Positions 41,865 through 52,400 of a stretch of 64,000 nt of DNA are shown piece by piece. Both the position numbers and the translations under genes were made by a program. Position 1 is the first letter of the stretch; each line of letters starts with the position of its first letter. The notes below the pieces were generated by a model that made no database searches, was not told the DNA's origin, and saw nothing but the letters and a program-made list of their open reading frames with translations. The stretch is taken from NCBI GenBank assembly GCA_902559565.1, contig CACEIH010000002.1, positions 62,001-126,000 of the forward strand, read 5' to 3'. Origin of the DNA: an uncultured Pelagibacteraceae bacterium. GTDB lineage: Bacteria > Pseudomonadota > Alphaproteobacteria > Pelagibacterales > Pelagibacteraceae.

Positions 41865-44800
41865 ATGACTGAAAAATTATTAGTTCCTGACATTGGTGAT
41901 TTTGAAAATGTTGAGGTAATTGAATTACTTGTTAAAGAAGGACAAGAGATAAAAAAAAATGACCCAGTAGTTACAATAGAAAGTGATAAATCTAGTGTTG
42001 AGATACCATCGACTTTTTCAGGAAAAATTGATTCTATTGTAGTAAAAGTTGGAGATAAAGTCTCAAAAGGTGACTTGATTCTAAATATATCAAATTCCAA
42101 TCAATCATCGTCATTATCTAAAGATGTTCCAAAAAATACTGAAAGTTTAATTCAAGAGGCTGAAAATTCATTGAAAAAAAATCAAGAACAAAAAATACCA
42201 ACAAAAAAAATTACAAAAGAAAAGCCTGAGATAATCCAAATTGTAAATGAGGGAGATATTGACCCATTAGAAACGGGTGAATGGCTTGAGTCACTTTCAG
42301 ACGTTATAGAAAAAGATGGTAATCAAAGAGCGCATTATTTGATTAAAGAATTAATAAATAAGGCATATATGGAAGGAGCAAATATTCCTTATACACAAAA
42401 CACACCATATATAAATACGATTCCTGTAAGTGAAGAGAGAAAATCCAATGGTGATCAAAATATTGAAAGAAGAATAAGATCGTTAATAAGATGGAATGCA
42501 GCTGCAATGGTAGTAAGAGCAAATAAAAAATTTCCTGAACTAGGAGGTCATATAGGAACTTTTGCATCAGCAGCAACTCTTTATGATGTTGGTATGAATC
42601 ATTTTTGGAGAGCTAAAAATAATAAATTTGGAGGTGATTTGATTTATTTTCAAGGTCATAGTGCTCCAGGCATGTATGCAAGAGCATTTCTTGAAGGTAG
42701 ATTAAATGAAAAACAATTAGATAGTTTTAGACAAGAAGTTAATCCTGGTGGTTTGTCGTCCTATCCACATCCATGGTTGATGCCAAATTTTTGGCAATTT
42801 CCAACAGTGTCGATGGGATTAGGTCCGATGTTAGCAATCTATCAAGCAAGATATATGAAGTATTTAATCAACCGAGGATTAATTAAAGATGAAGGAAGAA
42901 AAGTTTGGGCATTTTTAGGCGATGGAGAAATGGATGAGCCAGAATCTTTGGGTGCTATTGGTTTAGCAGCAAGAGAAAAATTAGATAACTTAATATTCGT
43001 AGTTAATTGTAATCTTCAAAGACTAGATGGACCCGTGAGAGGTAATGGAAAAATAATACAGGAACTAGAGGGAATATTTAGAGGGGCAGGTTGGAATGTT
43101 ATAAAAGTAATATGGGGTTCTTATTGGGATCAGTTATTAGCGAACGATAAAACAGGCCATTTAGTAAAAACTATGAATGAAACTGTTGATGGAGAATATC
43201 AAGCTATGAAAGCTCGAAATGGTGCGTATGTAAGAGAAAAATTTTTTGGAAAATATAAAGAAACTCAAGAACTAGTTTCAAGTCTTTCAGATAAAGATAT
43301 CTGGAGATTAAACAGAGGTGGACATGATCCACATAAAGTTTTTGCTGCATACGATAAAGCATCAAAAAATATTGGAAGTCCTACAGTAGTAATAGCAAAA
43401 ACCATAAAAGGTTATGGTATGGGTAAAAGCGGAGAAAGTGTTAACACGACACACCAAACTAAAAAATTAGATATAGATGACTTAATGTATTACAGAGATA
43501 GGTTTGATGTTCCTTTAACAGATCAACAAGTTAAAAATATTGAATATTATAAGCCTGATCAAAATTCTCCAGAGATTAAATATATCAAAGAAAGAAGACT
43601 TCAATTAGGTGGATTTATTCCAGAAAGAACTACTTATGCAAAACCAATTAAGGCTCCGCCTAAAAATATTTTTGATAACATGAAAGAATCCACAGGAAAA
43701 AAAGAAATGTCTACTACTATGGCATTAGTAAGAATGTTAACAAATCTCCTTAGAGACAAAAATGTTGCACCTCGATTAGTGCCTATTATTCCTGATGAAG
43801 CTAGAACATTTGGTATGGAAGGTTTTTTTCAAAAAGTTGGTATCTATGCTCATGAGGGACAAAAATATGAACCTGAGGATTCTGCTCAATTGAGTTCATA
43901 TAGGGAAGAAAAAAGTGGACAGGTTTTAGAGGAAGGAATTACGGAGGCTGGAGCGATGTCTTCTTGGATAGCAGCAGGAACTTCTTATACAAACCATGAT
44001 ATTGAGATGATACCTATCTATCTTTTTTACTCAATGTTTGGATTTCAAAGAATAGGAGATTTTGCATGGGCTGGTGCAGATAGTCAGTCCAGAGGTTTTT
44101 TGATCGGTGCTACTGCTGGAAGAACTACCTTAGCAGGCGAAGGTTTACAACATCAAGATGGACATAGTCATCTAATGGCATCAACAATTCCTAACTGTGT
44201 TTCATATGATCCAACTTTTCATTATGAATTAGCAGTAATTTTTAGAGACGGATTAAAAAGAATGCATGAAAAAAAGGAGAATATTTTCTACTACATTACA
44301 ACTATGAATGAAAACTATCCTCATCCTGCGATGCCAAAAGATAAATCTTGTGAAGAAGGAATCTTAAAAGGAATGTATAAGATTAAAGAATTTAATAAGT
44401 ATAAAAAAACTAAAATTCAATTTTTAGGATCTGGTACTATTTTAAGAGAGATGTTAGCAGGAGCAGAAATACTTCAAAATGAATATCAAATAGACAGTGA
44501 AATTTGGAGTGTAACAAGCTTTAATGAGCTAAGAAGAGATGGTTTAGAAGTAGAAAGATATAATCTTTTAAATCCTGATAAGGAACCAAAAAAATCTTAT
44601 GTTGAAAAATGCCTTGGTAAAACTGAAGGACCAATTTTGGCTGCTTCTGACTATATGAGAATGAATTCAGATCAAATTAGACCATATATAAATAAAAGTT
44701 TTTATTCATTAGGAACAGATGGATTTGGAAGAAGTGATACTAGAAAAAATTTAAGAAATTTTTTTGAAGTTGACAAAGAACATGTTGCTACTTACGGATT

Positions 44801-44903
44801 GAGTGTACTAGCAAAAGAACAACTTATAGCGTCTAAGTACGCAAAAGAGGCAATCAAAAAATATAAGATTGACATCAATAAACCAATGCCAACAAAATTA
44901 TAA
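41865..44903 (+). CDS. aceE: Pyruvate dehydrogenase E1 (homodimeric type) with N-terminal lipoyl domain
   Basis: Thiamine-diphosphate enzyme that decarboxylates pyruvate and acetylates lipoyl groups. The 1012 residues contain first a lipoyl domain (residues 1-76, lipoyl-lysine K42 in ESDKSSVEIP), a linker (77-125) rich in Lys/Glu/Ser, and then AceE from about 126 (IDPLETGEWLESL). AceE motifs are the ThDP GDGEMDEPESLGAIG ... NCN, HPWLMPNFWQFPTVSMG and GLQHQDGHSHL. E. coli AceE is about 887 residues and has no lipoyl domain. The lipoyl domain closely resembles that of the E2 gene that follows, whose ATG overlaps the stop (TAATG). Confidence 0.95.
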   Translation: MTEKLLVPDIGDFENVEVIELLVKEGQEIKKNDPVVTIESDKSSVEIPSTFSGKIDSIVVKVGDKVSKGDLILNISNSNQSSSLSKDVPKNTESLIQEAENSLKKNQEQKIPTKKITKEKPEIIQIVNEGDIDPLETGEWLESLSDVIEKDGNQRAHYLIKELINKAYMEGANIPYTQNTPYINTIPVSEERKSNGDQNIERRIRSLIRWNAAAMVVRANKKFPELGGHIGTFASAATLYDVGMNHFWRAKNNKFGGDLIYFQGHSAPGMYARAFLEGRLNEKQLDSFRQEVNPGGLSSYPHPWLMPNFWQFPTVSMGLGPMLAIYQARYMKYLINRGLIKDEGRKVWAFLGDGEMDEPESLGAIGLAAREKLDNLIFVVNCNLQRLDGPVRGNGKIIQELEGIFRGAGWNVIKVIWGSYWDQLLANDKTGHLVKTMNETVDGEYQAMKARNGAYVREKFFGKYKETQELVSSLSDKDIWRLNRGGHDPHKVFAAYDKASKNIGSPTVVIAKTIKGYGMGKSGESVNTTHQTKKLDIDDLMYYRDRFDVPLTDQQVKNIEYYKPDQNSPEIKYIKERRLQLGGFIPERTTYAKPIKAPPKNIFDNMKESTGKKEMSTTMALVRMLTNLLRDKNVAPRLVPIIPDEARTFGMEGFFQKVGIYAHEGQKYEPEDSAQLSSYREEKSGQVLEEGITEAGAMSSWIAAGTSYTNHDIEMIPIYLFYSMFGFQRIGDFAWAGADSQSRGFLIGATAGRTTLAGEGLQHQDGHSHLMASTIPNCVSYDPTFHYELAVIFRDGLKRMHEKKENIFYYITTMNENYPHPAMPKDKSCEEGILKGMYKIKEFNKYKKTKIQFLGSGTILREMLAGAEILQNEYQIDSEIWSVTSFNELRRDGLEVERYNLLNPDKEPKKSYVEKCLGKTEGPILAASDYMRMNSDQIRPYINKSFYSLGTDGFGRSDTRKNLRNFFEVDKEHVATYGLSVLAKEQLIASKYAKEAIKKYKIDINKPMPTKL

Positions 44904-46162
44904 TGTCAGAAATAGAGATAAAAGTACCCAATATTGGAGACTTCAAAGATGTAGAGGTGATAGAAGTTTTAATTTCTGTAGGTCAAACAATAAAAAAAAA
45001 TGATCCTTTAATAACAATAGAGAGTGATAAATCTAGCGTAGAAATTCCATCAAATTTTGATGGCAAAATAAAATCTTTAAAAATAAAGGTTGGAGATAAA
45101 GTTTCAGAGGGAGACCTAATATTAATTCTAGACAGTGTTAATGAGGTACAGAAAAAGATTCAAAAAAAGCCAGTAGTTGAAAAAGAGATAAAAAAAAGTC
45201 AGATAAAAAGTTCAGAAATTCAAAAGATTCCAACTGATCAAAATAAAGTTTTAAATATATCATCAGCAAGTCCAAAAGTACGAAAATTTGCCAGAGAACT
45301 TGGAGTAGATATTAAACAAGTTACAGGCAGTGAACGTAAAGGTAGAGTTATTGAAAATGATGTAAAGTTATTTGTAGCTTCTAATTCAAATAATTTAATT
45401 AATAATGAAAATAAAAATAATGAAAAGATAACTCAAGAATATTCTCACGAAGTTTTTGGAGAAGTAGAAATAAAAGAGATACCGAGAGTAAAAAGATTAT
45501 CTTCAAAATATTTAATGAATTCTTGGAGGAATATTCCACATGTAACTAATCATGATGAGGCAGATATAACTGAGCTAGAAGAATTCAGAACATCTTTAAC
45601 TGATATATATACGGGAGAAAAAAAGAAGATCACCCCTTTGGCTTTTATTGTAAAGGCTTTAACTGCATCACTTAAAAAATTTCCAAATTTCAATAGTTCT
45701 ATAGATGATATTGATAATGGAAAAATGACTGTTAAAAAATATTATCATATTGGTATAGCTGTGGATACTCCGCATGGTTTAATGGTTCCAAAACTAAGAA
45801 ATGCAGATAATAAAAATATTAATATAATAAGTTCTGAACTCAAAAAAATTAGTGAACAATGTAGAAATCTTAAAATTGATAAAAAAGAATTGTTTGGTGG
45901 ATCTATGACAATAACAAGTCTAGGGGGAATTGGTGGTTCGTTTTTTACACCTATTATAAATTATCCTGAAGTTGCGATTTTAGGAGTTGGTAAATCTCAA
46001 AAAAAACAAGTTTTTTTAGATGGTAAATTTGTAATAAGAACGATGTTGCCTTTGTCATTATCTTATGATCACAGAATTATTGATGGAGCAGAGGCAGCTC
46101 GCTTTAACAATGATTTAAAAGAAAATTTAGGTAAAAATTTTGCTTATAAATTAGCAGTATAA
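44903..46162 (+). CDS. aceF: Pyruvate dehydrogenase E2, dihydrolipoamide acetyltransferase
   Basis: Core of the pyruvate dehydrogenase complex, transferring acetyl from lipoamide to CoA. 419 residues: one lipoyl domain (1-77, K43 in ESDKSSVEIP), a linker, the E1/E3-binding domain (ASPKVRKFARELGVDIKQVTG), and the catalytic domain ending in SLSYDHRIIDGAEAARF with the catalytic His and Asp. Only one lipoyl domain is present in E2, the second being carried by E1. Starts in a TAATG with aceE. No E3 gene follows, so lipoamide dehydrogenase must be elsewhere. Confidence 0.95.
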   Translation: MSEIEIKVPNIGDFKDVEVIEVLISVGQTIKKNDPLITIESDKSSVEIPSNFDGKIKSLKIKVGDKVSEGDLILILDSVNEVQKKIQKKPVVEKEIKKSQIKSSEIQKIPTDQNKVLNISSASPKVRKFARELGVDIKQVTGSERKGRVIENDVKLFVASNSNNLINNENKNNEKITQEYSHEVFGEVEIKEIPRVKRLSSKYLMNSWRNIPHVTNHDEADITELEEFRTSLTDIYTGEKKKITPLAFIVKALTASLKKFPNFNSSIDDIDNGKMTVKKYYHIGIAVDTPHGLMVPKLRNADNKNINIISSELKKISEQCRNLKIDKKELFGGSMTITSLGGIGGSFFTPIINYPEVAILGVGKSQKKQVFLDGKFVIRTMLPLSLSYDHRIIDGAEAARFNNDLKENLGKNFAYKLAV

Positions 46163-46167
46163 TAAGT

Positions 46168-47058
46168 ATGTCAAAAACTGTCTCATTATTTTGCGCATTA
46201 TTATGCACATTCATTTGGGGAACTACTTTTATCGCACAAGATACAGGCATGGATAATATAGGCCCGTTCACGTTTAATGCTGTGAGATTTTTTGTAGGTT
46301 TTTTAGCAATTATTCCTCTTGCATTTATATTCGAAGTAAAAAAATTTAAGTCAGAGTTTAAATTAGATTTAAAAACATTTGTTATTCTCTCTTTTTTAAT
46401 AGGTTTGTCACTTTTTTTAGGTTCTGCATTACAACAAGTAGCTCTTCTCTATACTGATGTGGCAAACGCAGCATTTTTTACAATTTTCTATGTTCCAATG
46501 GTACCAATTATAATTTTTATATTTAAAAAAAAATCTTTACATTGGAGTGTATGGCCTTCCGTTGTTCTATGTTTAATTGGTGGCTATCTTCTTACAAACT
46601 TTCATGATGCTACAGTAAGACTTGGGGATACTCTTGTCATCTTGGGTGCTTTATTTTGGAGCACACATATAATTTTTACTGGAATAATAGTTACTAAATA
46701 TAATTTGCCTTTAACTTTAGGTGCAATTCAAACTTTATTAGTTGCTTTATTTTCTTTTGTAATTGGATTAATTTATGAAGAATTTATAATTGAAAATATC
46801 TTAAATGAAATAGATTCAATTTTATATGCAGGAATTCTTTCAGGTGGATTTGCTTTTGTTTTACAAATTTATGCCCAAAAAAATATCACACCCGCACCAG
46901 CAGCAATAATTTTTTCATTGGAAGGTGTCTTTGCAACCATTGCTGCTTGGTTTTTGTTAAATCAAATTTTAGGAATTAATAATTTATTAGGATGTTTTTT
47001 TATATTATGTGGTGTTTTATTATCTCAATTATTGCCTTTGATAAAAAGACCAGCTTAA
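46168..47058 (+). CDS. EamA/DMT-family transporter
   Basis: 296 residues with ten predicted transmembrane helices in two EamA repeats. The family motifs are TFIWGTTFIAQDTGMDNIGPFTFNAVRFF at the start (WGTTF, RF) and the second-repeat ending SLEGVFATIAAWFLLNQILG. These proteins export or exchange amino acids, nucleosides or other metabolites; the substrate cannot be read from sequence. Starts five bases after aceF; ends in a TTAA shared with the convergent uppP. Confidence 0.88.
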   Translation: MSKTVSLFCALLCTFIWGTTFIAQDTGMDNIGPFTFNAVRFFVGFLAIIPLAFIFEVKKFKSEFKLDLKTFVILSFLIGLSLFLGSALQQVALLYTDVANAAFFTIFYVPMVPIIIFIFKKKSLHWSVWPSVVLCLIGGYLLTNFHDATVRLGDTLVILGALFWSTHIIFTGIIVTKYNLPLTLGAIQTLLVALFSFVIGLIYEEFIIENILNEIDSILYAGILSGGFAFVLQIYAQKNITPAPAAIIFSLEGVFATIAAWFLLNQILGINNLLGCFFILCGVLLSQLLPLIKRPA

Positions 47059-47822
47059 AAATAAATTATTAAGAGCAAAATAAAAGCAATTATTATTCTA
47101 TAAATTACAAAAATATTTAAAGAAAATCTATTAAGGTAAATTAAAAAAAATTTTACTGTTGTATAAGAAAATAGAAAAGATAAAATCGTAGCGATAATTA
47201 TTGATATATTTATTTCTAAAGATTCATTGGGTATATCTTTTAATCCAAGAAAACTTGCTCCTGCTAAAGCAGGGATAGAAAGTAAAAATGAAATTTTACC
47301 TGAGTCAACTCTATTAAATTTTAAAAATCTTGCAGCTGTTATAGTAATACCTGCTCTACTAACTCCAGGTATTAATGCAAGCATTTGAAATAATCCTATA
47401 AACATAATTGATCTTAGATTGAGGTTTGAAGAAATATTTTGATCAATTTTTCTTTGATCGGCAAAGTATAGAATAATTCCAAAGAATAGTGTTGTCCATG
47501 CTATAACTTTAATATTTCTCAAAAGATAAATTAATTCAGTTGAATGTAGTATGTATCCAAAAATAATAAGTGGTATAGATCCAATTATAATTAGTTTAAA
47601 TAATTTTTGATTATGTTTAAGATCAAATAAATCTTTTTTAAAAAAAAATATTATCGCCAATAAAGAACCCAAATGTAAACTGACGTCTATTAATAATGAA
47701 CTTGCTTTTAGATCATAAAGGCTAGAAACTATAATTAAATGAGCCGATGAACTAATCGGTAAAAATTCAGATATCCCTTGAATCGCAGATAGAATGAGAA
47801 TTTCTATAAAATCTTGGAACAT
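47055..47822 (-). CDS. uppP: Undecaprenyl-diphosphatase
   Basis: Recycles undecaprenyl pyrophosphate, the lipid carrier of peptidoglycan and other surface polymers. 255 residues with the two active-site blocks EFLPISSSAHLIIV and ALIPGVSRAGITITAARFL plus about eight membrane spans. BacA/UppP family is clear. Convergent with the EamA gene; its promoter lies in the gap before gltD, on the opposite strand. Confidence 0.93.
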   Translation of the reverse strand: MFQDFIEILILSAIQGISEFLPISSSAHLIIVSSLYDLKASSLLIDVSLHLGSLLAIIFFFKKDLFDLKHNQKLFKLIIIGSIPLIIFGYILHSTELIYLLRNIKVIAWTTLFFGIILYFADQRKIDQNISSNLNLRSIMFIGLFQMLALIPGVSRAGITITAARFLKFNRVDSGKISFLLSIPALAGASFLGLKDIPNESLEINISIIIATILSFLFSYTTVKFFLIYLNRFSLNIFVIYRIIIAFILLLIIYF

Positions 47823-47928
47823 ATAAGTGTCGTAACTTAAAAAATATCCTTTTAAAACAATTCGATTTAATCATATTAGGTATGCAAAAAATAAAATTTC
47901 TATATTTTAAGCTTATTTTAATTAAATA

Positions 47929-47949
47929 TAGGTCATAAATATTGACCTA
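47929..47949 (+). promoter_or_regulatory. Perfect inverted repeat before gltD
   Basis: TAGGTCA (47929-47935) and TGACCTA (47943-47949) are perfect 7-base arms separated by the 7-base TAAATAT. Spacing from arm centre to arm centre is 14 bases, fitting a dimeric regulator. It sits 57 bases before the chosen gltD start, in the 184-base uppP-gltD divergent gap. It could control nitrogen assimilation; the regulator is unknown. TTGACC in the right arm might also act as a -35. Confidence 0.6.
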
Positions 47950-48006
47950 AATAATTCTTTTACTATGAAAAACAATGTATATTTTGCCCTGATTCTAAAA
48001 AAAATT

Positions 48007-49446
48007 ATGACTGATAAAATGCTCAAATTCGTAAAAATAGGTCAACAAACTCCACCTAAAAGAGAGGTTGCTAATAGAAAAGAAGACTTTAATGAAATTT
48101 ATGATGATTTTATCAAGCAAAAAGCTGAAGAACAATCAAGCAGATGTTCTCAATGTGGGGTTCCATTTTGTCAAGTCCACTGTCCTCTTAGTAATAATAT
48201 CCCAGATTGGCTAAAATTAACAGCAGAGGGAAGATTACAAGAAGCTTACGAATTATCTCAAAGTACAAACAATATGCCAGAGGTCTGCGGAAGAATATGC
48301 CCTCAAGATCGTCTTTGTGAAGGTAACTGTGTTATTGAACAGTCCGGGCATGGGACAGTAACGATTGGATCTATGGAAAAATATATAACAGATAATGCAT
48401 GGGAACAAGGTTGGGTTAAACCAATTGAAGTTAAACATGAAAAAGATCAAAGTGTAGGTATAATTGGGGCAGGACCAGCAGGGCTAGCAGCAGCTGAACA
48501 ATTAAGAAAGAATGGATATAAAATAACTGTTTATGATCGTTATGATCGTGCAGGAGGTTTGTTAATTTATGGTATTCCAAATTTTAAATTAGAAAAATAC
48601 GTTGTTGAAAGACGAACAAAGCTTCTAAAAGATGGTGGTATAGAATTTGTACAAAACTTTGAAGTTGGTAAAGATGCTAACTTAGATCAATTAAGAAAAA
48701 AGCATGATGCAATTTTAATTGCAACAGGAGTATACAAACCAAGAGAGATAAATTTACAAGGAAATGATTTAGAAAATATTTTTCCTGCAATGGAATTTTT
48801 AACAGCTTCAAATAAAAAAGGTTTAGGAGATAAAGTTGAATTATTTGATAAAGGAATTTTAAATGCAGAAGGAAAAGACATTGTAGTTATTGGTGGAGGA
48901 GATACTGCTATGGACTGTGTTAGAACTTCAGTTAGACAGAAAGCTAATTCAGTCAAGTGTCTTTACAGAAGAGATAAAGAAAATATGCCAGGATCTGCTA
49001 GAGAAGTTGCAAATGCTGAGGAAGAAGGTGTTGAATTTGTTTGGCTATCTAGCCCAAAAGAATTCAAAGGAACAAACAAAATAGAAAAATTAATTGTTAA
49101 TAAAATTAAATTGGGTGAGCCTGATGATTCAGGTAGAAGAAAACCAGAAATTAAAGAAAATTCAGAATTTGAAATTAAAGCTGATATGGTTATCAAAGCT
49201 CTTGGATTTGATCCTGAGGATCTACCACATTTATTCGACTGTAAAGAATTACAAGTTACAAAATGGGGAACTTTGAAAACAGACTTTGATACAATGCAAA
49301 CAAACTTAGATGGTGTTTTTGCAGCAGGAGACATTGTAAGAGGTGCATCACTTGTCGTTTGGGCAATTAAAGATGGCAGAGATGCTGCGACAGCAATGAA
49401 AAGTTATTTAGAAAGTAAAGAATTAAAAAAAATAAAAGTGGCATAA
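48007..49446 (+). CDS. gltD: Glutamate synthase small subunit
   Basis: NADPH-dependent flavoprotein subunit that feeds electrons to GltB. The N-terminal cysteine-rich domain has SSRCSQCGVPFCQVHCPL and CGRICPQDRLCEGNCV for [4Fe-4S] clusters; the FAD motif is GIIGAGPAGLAAAEQL and the NADPH motif VVIGGGDTAMDCVR. The frame is open from 47965, but MTDKMLKFVKIGQQTPPKR (ATG at 48007) is the alphaproteobacterial GltD start, so 479 residues are assigned. gltB starts at its stop codon (TAATG). Confidence 0.93.
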   Translation: MTDKMLKFVKIGQQTPPKREVANRKEDFNEIYDDFIKQKAEEQSSRCSQCGVPFCQVHCPLSNNIPDWLKLTAEGRLQEAYELSQSTNNMPEVCGRICPQDRLCEGNCVIEQSGHGTVTIGSMEKYITDNAWEQGWVKPIEVKHEKDQSVGIIGAGPAGLAAAEQLRKNGYKITVYDRYDRAGGLLIYGIPNFKLEKYVVERRTKLLKDGGIEFVQNFEVGKDANLDQLRKKHDAILIATGVYKPREINLQGNDLENIFPAMEFLTASNKKGLGDKVELFDKGILNAEGKDIVVIGGGDTAMDCVRTSVRQKANSVKCLYRRDKENMPGSAREVANAEEEGVEFVWLSSPKEFKGTNKIEKLIVNKIKLGEPDDSGRRKPEIKENSEFEIKADMVIKALGFDPEDLPHLFDCKELQVTKWGTLKTDFDTMQTNLDGVFAAGDIVRGASLVVWAIKDGRDAATAMKSYLESKELKKIKVA

Positions 49447-52400
49447 TGGATAATTATAAAAAAAATTATAAATTATTGACTGAAAATCACGTTTACTCTA
49501 AAGATATGGAGCACGATTCTTGTGGAGTAGGTGTAATTGCTTCAACTGAAGGAAAAAAATCAAGAGAAATAGTCGAATATGGAATTGAAGCTTTAAAGGC
49601 CGTATGGCACAGAGGAGCTGTTGATGCTGATGGAAAAACTGGTGATGGCGCTGGTATCCATGTTGAAATTCCAAAAGATTTTTTCATAGAAAAAATAGAA
49701 GTAACTGGACATGACTATGATAATTCAGAAATTTGTGTAGGTATGATCTTTTTACCAAGAAATGATTATGCTTCTCAAGAGAGTTGTAAAACCATTGTGG
49801 AAAGTGAATTAACAAAAAATGATTTTAGTATTTATGGTTGGAGACAAGTTCCAGTAAATCCCAAAATTCTGGGCGAAAAAGCGTTTCAAACAATGCCTGA
49901 AATAATTCAAGTATTATTTAAATCTAATGATCAAAATTTGATAGATAAAAACTTAGAGAGAAAAATTTATGAAACGCGAAAAAAAATTGAAAACAAAGCT
50001 TTTGAGCTTTCATTAAATAACTTTTATATTTGTTCAATCAGTTCAAAATCAATAATTTATAAGGGGCTATATCTAGCTGAGGCAATATCAGACTTTTATT
50101 TAGATCTAAGAGATAAGAGGTTTGTATCAAGATATGCGATATTTCATCAGAGATTTTCAACCAATACTGCTCCAAGCTGGAGTTTAGCTCAACCTTTTAG
50201 AGCGATCGCACATAATGGAGAAATTAATACCTATAAAGGAAATAAAAACTGGATGAAGGTACATGAACAGGAAATGAGTAGTCCACTTTTTGATAATATA
50301 GAAAATTTGAAGCCAGTAATTCAAAAGGGTGTATCAGACTCGGCAGCATTAGATAATGTTTTTGAGTTACTGAACAAATCAGGTCAGCCTGCTCCTTTAG
50401 CAAAATTAATGTTAGTGCCAGATGCATGGTCAAAAAAAAATAAAACACTTCCAAAAAGTCATCAACAATTATTTAATTTTTTGAATAGCACAATGGAGCC
50501 TTGGGATGGACCTGCTGCTATAGCTGCAACAGATAATGAATGGGTTATTGCTGCCAATGATAGAAATGGACTTAGACCTCTTAGATATGCCATTACAAAA
50601 GATAAAATGCTTTTTGCTGGATCTGAAACTGGAATGATAGAATTAAATGAAAAAAAAATTTTATCTAAGGGCAGATTGGGTCCCGGTGAAATTATTGGAG
50701 TGAGATTAGAAAAAGGGAAAATTTTCTCAAATGATCAAATAAAAGATTACTTAGCTAAGGAGTTTAAACATTTTAATTCACAAATTATTGACTTAGATGA
50801 AAAATTACCTATCTCAAATGAACAAAATAATTTTGAAGGAGAGAATTTAAGAAGAAGGCAATACACATTTGGAATAAGTCTCGAAGATTTAGAACTAATC
50901 TTGCATCCTATGGCAGAAGATGCAAAAGAGGCAACTGGCTCCATGGGAGATGATACTCCTTTGGCTGTCTTATCTGATAAGTATAGACCGCTCTATCACT
51001 TTTTCAGACAAAACTTTAGTCAAGTAACCAACCCTCCAATAGACTCATTAAGAGAAAATAAAGTAATGAGTTTAAAAACTAGGTTTGGGAATTTGGGAAA
51101 TATTTTAGATTTTGATACTCTAACCAAAGAAAATATTTATGTCTTGAACAGCCCAATTTTATCTAATTCTCAATTTAATAAATTTATAAATTTTTTTGGT
51201 AAAAATTCTATTAATATAGATTGTACATTCTCTAAAGATGAAAATCTTACCAGTGCTATTAATAGAATTCAGAAAGAAGCTGAAATTGCAGTAAGACAAG
51301 GGGTGACACAACTTATTCTCAGTGACAAAAATCTATCTACAGAAAAACTTCCAATGCCAATGTTATTGTGTGTAGGAGCTATAAATACTTTTTTGATTGG
51401 AAAAAAATTAAGAGGATATGTCTCTATTAATGTTCAGTCTGGAGAAGCTTTGGATACCCATTCATTTGCAACTCTTATAGGAGTTGGTGCTACAACTGTA
51501 AACCCATATTTAGCTTTTGATTGTTTATATCAAAGATATTCTAAAAAACTTTTTGGTCAATTCAGTTTTGATGAATGTATTCAAAGATATATAAAATCAG
51601 TTAATGCAGGGCTTCTAAAAATTATGTCTAAAATGGGAATTTCAGTTTTGAGTTCTTATAGGGGTGGATGTAATTTTGAAACTGTTGGACTTAGCAGAAC
51701 AGTTGTTGATGATTATTTCCCTGGCATAACATCAAAAATATCAGGGATTGGATTAACTGGTATTGAAAAAAAAATACGAGAAATTCACAAAGAAGCATTT
51801 GAGAGCACAGAAACTGTACTACCAATTGGTGGTATTTATAGATATAGAAAAAATGGTGAAACTCATCAATATCAAGGTAGACTTATTCATTTATTACAGA
51901 GTGCGGTAGGTTCAAACTCTTATGATGCTTACAAGAAATATGCTGAAGGTATATATAATTTACCACCAATTAATTTAAGAGATTTAATAAATTTTAGAAA
52001 AAAAAAATTAGGTCCTTCAATAGAATTATCAGAAGTAGAACCTATAGAAAAAATTTTAAAGAGATTTGGTAGTGGAAGTATGTCTCATGGGGCATTATCT
52101 AAGGAAGCGCATGAAACTCTAGCAATTGGCATGAATAGAATTAAAGGAGCATCTTGTAGTGGCGAGGGTGGCGAAGATGAAAAAAGATTTAAAGTTTTGG
52201 ATGGTGGAGATAGTGCAAATTCCAGAGTTAAACAGATTGCTTCAGCAAGATTTGGAGTAACAGTAAATTATTTAAATAATTGTAATGAAATTGAGATAAA
52301 GATTGCACAAGGTGCAAAACCTGGAGAAGGTGGTCAGTTGCCTGGTTTTAAGGTCACGGATGAAATAGCTCGATTGAGACATTCCACTCCTGGAGTAACA

